From assembly GCA_036346355.1 (NCBI GenBank), contig CM070579.1, positions 6,448,001-6,512,000 of the forward strand: a stretch of 64,000 bases of DNA, read 5' to 3'. The notes beneath the pieces were generated by a model. That model was given only the letters and a program-made list of their open reading frames with translations, was not told the origin of the DNA and ran no database searches. This DNA is from Rhipidocladum racemiflorum. Taxonomy: Eukaryota; Streptophyta; Magnoliopsida; Poales; Poaceae. A program made the translations under genes and the position numbers. Numbering within the stretch: position 1 is the stretch's first letter; every line of letters begins with the position of its first letter. This document shows, one piece after another, positions 56,162 through 64,000 of the stretch.

Positions 56162-56365
56162 TGTTAGGAAACCGGATTCGTATCAGGTATGAATTTCTTC
56201 TTATCTACAAGCGAGCCATATATAGGGGCGAGTCGCCTATTGTACACAAGCATACAGAATAATAAGCATGCCCGTTCCTCCTCATGTGTCTCATCGCCTC
56301 TCTCTGTTCTCCCTTGAGATCTATTAAACAGCCACAGATTCGATAGATGGCGAGGTTATGCAACA
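56162..56365 (+). repeat. Copia D 5' LTR
   Basis: 204 bp, TGTTAGGAAACCGGATT to GGTTATGCAACA. It holds CATATATAGGGG (TATA-like, near 56217) and shares TTGTACACAAGCATACAGAA with the 3' LTR. Confidence 0.92.
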
Positions 56366-56584
56366 CGTTATCAACCTGACGTTCTACGGCGAACAGATTG
56401 AAAGGTGAGAAGGTGAGAATCGGGTGATTGAATTTAATCACTTTCGTTTGTATTGTGCATTTGATCTACGCTCGTGTACGAAGCTACAGTATATAGCGTT
56501 TTCTGAGATCCTGACCGAAAGCCATTATACAAAAGAATCGCTCACAGTGCAACAAGGCAAGATAAACGCAGGCCGTATCATATC

Positions 56585-57665
56585 ATGAAGCCACGCAGTA
56601 CAAGAAAGATGTTATGCATCTATAAATCGGCGCAAGTCGTAAACATGAGAATCTGATAAAAATTACGACGGCCGCCCGCGATCGATCGCAAAGAAGCAGA
56701 CCTCCATTGAGCCAGCCAAGGACATGAAGCAAAGCCGTCCTCGTGACTATCGGCGAAGCCGCGTCTGAGGAGCGCCGCTTGCATCTGCATACCCGCCGCG
56801 TAAGCGCAGCCGGCGGCGCCCTCAAAACCACCGTAGTAAATGCAGCGACCGCCGGCCACTTTTACCTGAGCGGTGCGACCCGGTTCGGCGCCTTGCCGCT
56901 GCTATGCCGGATGCGGACATGGAGTCAAGGACTAGAAGTCCATCTTTGAAACCGGTTTGGATAAGAAAAGTGGACATGAAGTCCAGCGTTGAATGGAAGT
57001 CCATCGGCGCGAAGGCTGGATTACCGCGGCGCATGTTGCCCGAAGCGCGGCCGTTGCCCTCGGCATCCACGCTTCGCCCGAAACAGCGGCGCCTCGCGGT
57101 GTACCTCGCCGCGCAGCGGCCAGCGTCGTCCGGAAACCATTCGCGCTCCTCGCTCCACTGCTTGAAAACCGGTGTCGCGCACCGACGCCTGGCTTCGACG
57201 CTGCGCACCAGTGGCCGCTCGCCACGCCATAAGCTGGCGGCTCCCCAGCAGTAGTGGCCGTCGAGCTTAAATCATCACTGCCCGGTCGAGCCTTGTAGGC
57301 CCATGCGACGATCGTAGCCCCGTCTGCGAAACTGCAGCGCGGCATGCCAAGCCCTCCTAAGCAATCGCCAATGACACGCGATGGAAATAAACAGCGCTGT
57401 CGACGCCGCTACTTTGCCTACGAACGCCGGACAAAGCTCATGACCAAAGCGCGTAAGCGGCCCTTATCCGCCGACGGCCATGCGTCGAAACCATCGCGAG
57501 CCAGCCGGTTACCCCGTCACGAGCCACATCACGCCTGGCGCCAGACTCAGCGCGCCTCGCCATTCGGCAAGCGTCCGTGCGCCGGCTGCTGTGGCGCAGC
57601 AGCCGGCTTTCTTTAGCACTGCTCGTCTGTTGCCGCGGCGGCTCCTCCTTGCTTGGATTCGAGGA
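56585..57665. other. Unexplained GC-rich block in the copia D leader
   Basis: About 1.1 kb of GC-rich sequence between AT-rich leader parts. Minus-strand frames carry FHSTLDFMSTFLIQTGFKDG and GFEGAAGCAYAAGMQMQAAL stretches in adjoining frames. Plus-strand frames are Arg-rich. I recognise no domain. Composition and sharp edges suggest a captured host fragment, perhaps antisense to the element, or a separate insertion. I found no target duplication or inverted ends. Confidence 0.4.
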
Positions 57666-59500
57666 AAAGGGACGAGAGACAAGTTGATTGGACATTTAGT
57701 CGGGCGCATACTTCACGAATTTGGACAAGCGAGTCGGTACAACATGGACTTCAAAGTCAAAATACATTCTGGTTTTGAAGGCTGGATGGGGCACGTGAAG
57801 GAAAGGAAAATCACCCTTTTACCCCCTCGGTATTTTATTTCTTTTCTTTTAGAAAGAATAGAAATTCGGAAAATTGATTAGAAAATTCTGAAAATTGCCA
57901 GGAAAAATATGAAAAAATATCTAGAAAAATCCAGAAAATTAATTGGCTCTGTGTTTAATTTATCTTAGCCTTATTTTACTGCATTTATGAATTTTGTATG
58001 AATTTTGCAATAATTGACCCGTTTAGAATATAGGAAAATCCTGAGAATTAATTTTCAGAATTTATGAATTTATGAATTATGTCATGTTGATATTTGCTAA
58101 AATTCAATTTCTGTTGTAAAGTAGTGCGAAAATTGTTTGGAAATTAGCGAGAATTATGAAAAGTGTTAGGAAAATTCGAATTTCTCATACAGCGATTTAT
58201 GAGAACATGAGTAGTTGGGATTTGATTTTGGTAATGAATAAGCAGGATATGAGACAATTGGTGTCTAGGAAAACACACATGAGGCTTGGTTCTTTAATTG
58301 GCACCGGAAGCGAAGTATGTCCTCCTCATGTGAGCCACAAGGCGAGTTGACCTGGCCAAGAGTCAAATTGACAGAGATATTCATTACCTGTTTTCGTTCC
58401 CAGCCAACAAGAATTATATAAGTTGTAATTAGACTTATGCCATGATTAATTCAAGTTGCAATTTATTTTCTGTTATCAAGTGATGTTAGAAAATTGCTGT
58501 ATAATTAACGAGAGAAATTGCCAAATACTAAGAAAAATTCGGAAATTTAGAGAATTTTTTTCCGCATTATGAATTTATGAATTGTGCAATTATTGTTTAT
58601 TCTGAATTTATGAATTGTGCAATTATTATTCTGTTCCATGCATTGTATTTATTGCTTTAATATAATTTATTATGAAATTCAAGCCTGTATGACTGAACGA
58701 CCGTCGCGCCAGGAAAGGCGCGTGCGCCAGATACGCGCCAGCGTGAAGCGCGTTAAAACCCGATCATGTGGCCGATCATGCATATGAATCGATCGTTTGC
58801 CGGCTGATCACCTACATGCGTAGTTGTATTTACGAATATTTATGAATCTTGTATTTATGAATCTTGAAATTATGTGCTTTCTTTTAGTTCTTGGATATTC
58901 ATGAGAATTTGATTTATGCATTTATGAATCTTTGCAACCACTCTCTATTAGATTACACGAAGTAATCTAATGAAAGAATCCTATGACTATGTAAATACAG
59001 AGCCATGTCGTATGTGAGTTTTGAAGAGCGGCCCGAATGGTGAACTATCTCACATGGGCATCAAATGTGAAGATCGTGCTTATGAGCAGAAGCTCACGAA
59101 TTGCCATCGGTTTAGGGTCCTCGAAGGACAAGTAACCCTTTGCCGAGCAAAGCGATCAAGTTTGTACTCCCAGGTATCACTTTTCAGCCAACATGAAGAA
59201 TGAATACATGGTGAGGTGAGTACACTTGAGTTCTGAACGCACTTGAAGCGATTCGAGAAGCTCAAGTCCACCATCTTGCTCCAAGCAGCAAGATTGGTTC
59301 TTGAAGTTTCACGAGCTCTGAGCGATGGTTGTTAATGAATTTTGAATAATGAATTGTAAGCTCGAAGAGCATACATTTTTGTCATGAATAGAATTGCAAT
59401 TTATTCTTTATTCGATTATTCTATATTTGCAAGCAATATTTGAATTACTTTGCCACTGTATGATTAGAATTATATTTCTTTTCATTAAAAAATTGTGTAA
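57666..59500 (+). other. Copia D leader, AT-rich with short repeats
   Basis: Repeated GAATTTATGAATTGTGCAA (near 58567 and 58603) and many TATGAATCTTG / AAATTTAGAGAA words. Frames are short and no copia gag motif could be placed with confidence, so gag is missing or too decayed to see. Confidence 0.5.
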
Positions 59501-59520
59501 GCGCCCAAATAGAGGAGATA

Positions 59521-62500
59521 TGCATTGTTGATAGTGGCACAACAAAACCATATTAAGAGAGTCGAAATACTTCCAAAGCGATCACGAAGAAGCATTTGGA
59601 AGGATTATGAAAATCGCGAGGCGATCTTGCATATAATAGGCTCGGGAAGAGCCACAATTATATTGCCAATGGGTACAACTTTGGTAATTGATGAAACCTC
59701 CTTGTACCCTGAATCAACACGCACTCTCTTAAGTTTTACTTGAGATATCCGCGCCAATGGGTTTCACGTAGAAACCAAATGAAGGAAATGGCAAAGAGCA
59801 TTTGTGCATTATGAAACACGCGGAGTATGAAAAATGGTATTAAGAAGAATATCCCTCATATGAATCACAGGTTTGTACTACCACGATAATCAATGCACAC
59901 GCATGATATATACTTATTTGAAAGCTTGTCTTTAGAAGCTACGAATTATTTGCTTTATGGCATTGTAGATTAGGTCATCCTGGTCTTAGATTGATGAGAA
60001 ATATAGTTAACAACTCACAAGGTCATGGCATTAATGTTAAGACTTTCCCGAATCACGAAGATTTTGTGTGCCATGCATGTGCCAGAAATTAATAACTAGA
60101 CCCTCTGTTATGAAAGTGCAACATGAAATCCTGCATTCTGGAGCGCATTCGAGGGGATATTTGCGGTCGATTCAGCCCTTGTCGGTAGTTCGATACTTTA
60201 TGGTGCTCATTGATGCTTCCTCGAAATGGTTGCATACATGTTTCTTTGTCAATAAGGAATCATGCATTCGCAAAGCGATCTCATGAGATCATCGAATTAA
60301 GAATGCTTTTCACGATCATCGCGTGAAGTCCATTCGAATGGACAATGCAGGTGAATTCACTTCAAGGCATTTGATGATTATTGCGACAACGGGGAATAAG
60401 CTGTTGAGCACTACATGCACTGCGTCCATCACGCAAAATGGGCTAGTGAAGCACTAATAAAAGGATTAAGTTCATTGCCGGACGCTCTTGCAAGTTGTAA
60501 CTTGCCCAACACTTGTTGGGGACAGCGATCTGCAGCGGCGGCACTCATCAATTATAGACAATCGGCCTACAATATCCATTCAACCATGCAAACTAGTGCA
60601 TTGGGTCAACTGAAAAAAGAATTGAATGTATGGTATATGTACCTATACCACCCCAAAAGCGAAAGGGTCCTCTCCATAGAAGTGCAGGATATACATTGGT
60701 TATGAAAGTGCATCCATAACCAGGTATTTGGAACCCATATTGAGGATTTGAATCTGACAGGTCGCCGATTGCATCTTTGTGATGATCGTTTTCCCGTCAT
60801 TAGGGGGAGGAAATGAACCATTGGATGAAAAATGCCGGGAAATCATATGGCATTCCATTGGAATCCCCGTGCATGACCCTCGCACTAATGAAGCAAATCA
60901 TGAAGTCAAGAAGACAATCGATTTGCGAAATTTAGCTAAATGTTGCACGATCATTTTTGTGATACGAAGAGCGTGGTTAAATCGCATATACCCGACAAAG
61001 AAATGCCGAAGAGAGGGTGGAAATACTAAAGAAAGCGAAAGTATCCTCATCTGTTGGAAGGCCTCAAAGAAAAGAGCGAAATCATTCTCAAACCCAAAGT
61101 ACCGGGAGGCGTCGGGGAAAAATGGGCAAGAGGACTTACCATAGCCAATCACAAAAATGCCCCAAAGCAAGAAGGAGCAGTTGAGACTGGCCTTTGGAAA
61201 GAAGCACATGGAAAAGGCAATTCCAGATTTGAATCTTCAATTGGAAGAAGCCGAGGAAATAATGTGTGCGCACACATTGGCGGAGAAAAAACTAAAGGAA
61301 CTTGCTCTGGAGATGGGAAATAGCAATGAAGAGCAAGTAGAAGTGCATGAAGCACACCATGGCCAGAAATGGCCATAAATTTTGTAATAATATGATAATC
61401 TATGAAAAGAGCAACAACCATTGCAAGGCTTGTTGTTCAAGGTTTCACTCAACGTCCTGGGGTTGATTATGAAGAAACCTATTCTCGGTCATGGAGTGGA
61501 ATTACCTTTAGATACTTGATCTCAATGGCGATCAACTTGAAGTTGAGAATGAAGCTAATGGATGTTGTCACGACATATTTGTATGGAAACTTGGATTAGG
61601 AGATTTATATGAAAATCTGGAAGATATCCCTATCCAGGAACCAAGGCAGAGCAAGCAGAAACCTATCTGATTGTGAAATTGGAGAAATCACTTTGTATGG
61701 GCTAAAACTTGATCGAGGAAGAATGTGGTACAATCGTTTGAGTGACTTTCTGCAGAAAGGCTACGAGCGAAGATTGTCCATGTGTATTTATACTCTGCTT
61801 GATCCACGAATGGATTTTGTATAATCTCCGTCTATGTAGATGACTTGAACATCATTGGGACGGATGAAATTGAAGAAGCATGCACATACTTGAAATCTGA
61901 GTTTGAAATGAAAGACTTGGGTAAAACCAAAGTTACATTTTAGGCTTCGGCTTGAACATGTCCAAGGCGGAATCTTGGTACACCAAGCATCCTACGAGAA
62001 AGTGTTGGAGAGATTTGGCTTTGAAAAGGCATACCCGCAAAGACCCCAATGGTCGGAAGGTCACTCCAAGCGAGACCTAGACCGTCTGAGGCCTAAGAAG
62101 AAGAGGGGAGGAAGTCACTGGGAGCGGAATTCCCATACTTGAGTGCAATTGGAGGCGCTCATGTACGCTTGCGAATAGCACTAAGTAGGACATTGCGTTC
62201 GCCAGTGAATTTGCTAGCGATGCGATCGAGAACCCACCAAAAGGCATTGGAAAGGGGTGAAGGACATCTTGAATTACCTTCAAGGAAGCAAAGACCTCGG
62301 CTTGTTTCTGAGAAAAACAATGAATTGAATTTAGTTGGCTACGCCGTCTTTGAGGTACCTATCGGACCCGCATGCGGCAAGTCACAAGCCAGGTATGTTT
62401 TCGCTTTGCGGTGGAGACGGCAATTTCTTGGAAATCGTCTAAGCGGACTCTTGTCTCGGCGTCGACTAACCACTCAGAAATCATTGCATTGTATGAAGCC

Positions 62501-62820
62501 TCTAGGGAATGTGCATGGCTTGAAGAATGGTTCACCACATCCGAAGTCATGTGAGTGCGAACATGGAACAAACCCCCACTATTATCTATGAAGATAATGC
62601 AGCTTGTGTTGCACAAGTACAAATGGGATATGTGAAGAGTAACCTTACAAAGCATATCAACCCCAAGTTCTTTTATGCTCATGAAATGCATAAGATGAGC
62701 GAGATAAAGATCTTGCATACTAAGTCGTGTGAAAATCTCATGATTTATTCACTAAGTCACTCCGGCATCTTCCTTTGAAAGATGTATTAGAGGAATGTCG
62801 GGATGATGAGGCTTAGAGAA
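59521..62820 (+). pseudogene. Copia D pol (protease, integrase, RT, RNase H)
   Basis: Protease: CIVDSGTT, with DSGT at 59530-59541, then GSGRATIILPMGTTLVIDE and LLSFT..DIRANGFHVET. Pre-integrase: WHCRLGHPGLRLMRNIV (59,958-60,010) and CHAC. Integrase: FMVLIDASSKW, SIRMDNAGEFTS and NLPNTCWGQ. RT: ARLVVQGFTQRPGVDYEETY (from 61,410), SGITFRYLISMAINL, MDVVTTYLYGNLD and the YVDD site (61833-61844). RNase H: TPTIIYEDNAACVAQ and SNLTKHINPKFFYAHE (62,577-62,690). Frameshifts and stops lie between almost every pair of motifs, so it is inactive. Confidence 0.88.
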
Positions 62821-63101
62821 GTGCATGATTCGGGGAGATTTTCACATACTCCTACATAAATCTCAAACATGAAGTTTGAGTACCCAACGTAAATCTTGAA
62901 GATTAACATTGAAGTTTGGGTGGATTGTACTCTTTTCCTTAAGTAAGTTTTTCATTGAAGTTTTTTTTCTTACATAAGGTTTTGATGAGAGCAATCCGTG
63001 CAACACAACAGCGTGTGCTATATACTCTTTCTCAATTATTTTTCCCGGGTTTTATGGAGTTTTAATGAGGCATATGCATCTCGCGTGAAGAGTCAAGGGA
63101 G

Positions 63102-63318
63102 TGTTAGAAACCGGATTAAGTATCAGATATGGACTCTTCCTTATCTCTAAGCAGAACCGCTATATATAGGAGGCAGGGGGTCACCCCATTGTACACAAGC
63201 ATACAGAATAATAAAGCATGCCCGTTCCTCCTCATATTGTGTCTCTCGCCCTCTCTCTGTTCTCCACTTGAGATCTATTAGGCAACCCCGGACTATTCGA
63301 TAGCGAGGTTGTCTAACA
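63102..63318 (+). repeat. Copia D 3' LTR
   Basis: 217 bp, TGTTAGAAACCGGATT to GGTTGTCTAACA, followed by TTTCT. Confidence 0.92.
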
Positions 63319-64000
63319 TTTCTAACGGTTGAGGTCGAGGATAGATGCGTTTAGATCGGAGCGGTAGCGCGTAATCACTTGGTCAGTAGCAACGCCACAT
63401 ACGTAACGACGCCGGTTTGCTGGTAGTGGTGCGAGAAATGGTCACTTTTTTAGTTGTTAATATACTTTTTTTAAAATATGTTTTTATTCGAATGTAATTG
63501 TAAAACTAGATTCATCTCCGACCGCGAAAACGCTGATATACGTGTCACCTGAAGCTATCGATCTAGCTCCTTCCGAGTTGCGGGAGCGCGGCAGGTGTCG
63601 AGGATAAAACTATTTTTGCAATTACGTTCGGAAGGATACTAGATTTACACAAAAAAGTTTGTCAGGTGATAGAAAAGTGACGACATGGTGACGTAAAGTC
63701 TTCCCATATGCGCGGTTCGTCGGAGCCATGCCTGGTGCGTCTAGGTTGTTTCAATGCATAATGGATTGGCATCTTATGATGGGCCTCAGCGAGCCGTTCA
63801 TTGTTTTGCCCCCCTCCCTGCTTCATTTTTGTTTTGCAAAATTAGTCTCCCTTCGTGCTACAGTACCATAGAGGGATTTTTTTGGTGCTACAATACCATA
63901 TGATGTCTCTGGTCTTTTTGCGATGGAGAGAATGCTAGTTCTGTTAAAAATTTTAAGGGTAAGTTATTTTTAAAAAAGAAAAGAAAAGAAAAGAGAGAGC
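63319..64000. other. Right flank with one imperfect inverted repeat, no gene seen
   Basis: TTCGAATGTAATTGTAAAACTAG (63,488-63,510) and CTATTTTTGCAATTACGTTCGGAA (63,610-63,633) are imperfect inverted copies around a 100-base centre, like a short MITE. The rest has no convincing frame and ends in an A/G-rich run. Confidence 0.4.

Larger units (their letters stand above)
56162..63318 (+). mobile_element. Copia D: decayed Ty1/copia retrotransposon, 7.16 kb
   Basis: LTRs at 56162-56365 and 63102-63318, with TTTCT on both sides (56157-56161 and 63319-63323). A primer-site-like CGTTATCAACCTGACG follows the 5' LTR and AAGAGTCAAGGGAG precedes the 3' LTR as polypurine tract. Protease, integrase, RT and RNase H pieces are on the plus strand from 59,520 to 62,820 with many stops and frame changes. 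The leader (56,366-59,500) is unusually long and holds a GC-rich block. Confidence 0.92.

Overview
The window looks like nuclear DNA of a grass, most likely rice (Oryza) or a close relative. The signs are one host gene with short GT-AG introns, many small inverted-repeat elements of the kinds common in rice, and nested Ty3/gypsy and Ty1/copia retrotransposons with target-site duplications. There is no operon structure, no tRNA or rRNA gene and no CRISPR array. Everything here was read by eye; no database search was run.

Region 1 (1-9,300): one host gene on the minus strand, a SAC-domain phosphoinositide phosphatase of the plant SAC1-5 type. I can place 16 coding exons whose phases all agree. 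The ATG is at 8,896 and the last visible exon runs off the left edge. The introns hold a Stowaway element and other repeats. Region 2 (9,300-10,401) is repeat-rich flank.

Region 3 (10,402-27,891): a 17.5-kb Ty3/gypsy element of Tat-like build, called gypsy T, with 845/849-bp LTRs and a TGTAC target duplication. On the plus strand it has broken gag, protease, RT/RNase H and integrase. A 489-bp hAT-type element interrupts pol. A truncated minus-strand copia element (copia C, about 3 kb) lies downstream of pol. Between this and the 3' LTR are antisense reading frames, one with the 'putative gypsy type transposon' (Transposase_28-like) domain, and two tandem-repeat blocks.

Region 4 (27,892-29,680): AT-rich repeats, a hAT-type MITE and the left half of a Stowaway-like element. 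Region 5 (29,681-50,836): a decayed copia element (copia A) that acts as an insertion trap. It holds a 6.8-kb hAT transposon (with two solo LTRs inside it), a Mutator-type element that may carry a captured gene fragment, and an 8.35-kb minus-strand gypsy element (gypsy B) with a GTTGC duplication. Gypsy B's gag-pol is one frame broken only by five stop codons.

Region 6 (50,837-56,161): intergenic DNA with several MITE-like elements. Region 7 (56,162-63,318): another decayed copia element (copia D, TTTCT duplication) with an unexplained GC-rich block in its leader. Region 8 (63,319-64,000): flank with no gene.

Only the SAC gene looks functional. All retroelement proteins carry stops, frameshifts or lost catalytic residues. 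Insertion order from nesting: Stowaway, then copia A, then (independently) hAT, MULE and gypsy B, with the two solo LTRs inserting into the hAT element.
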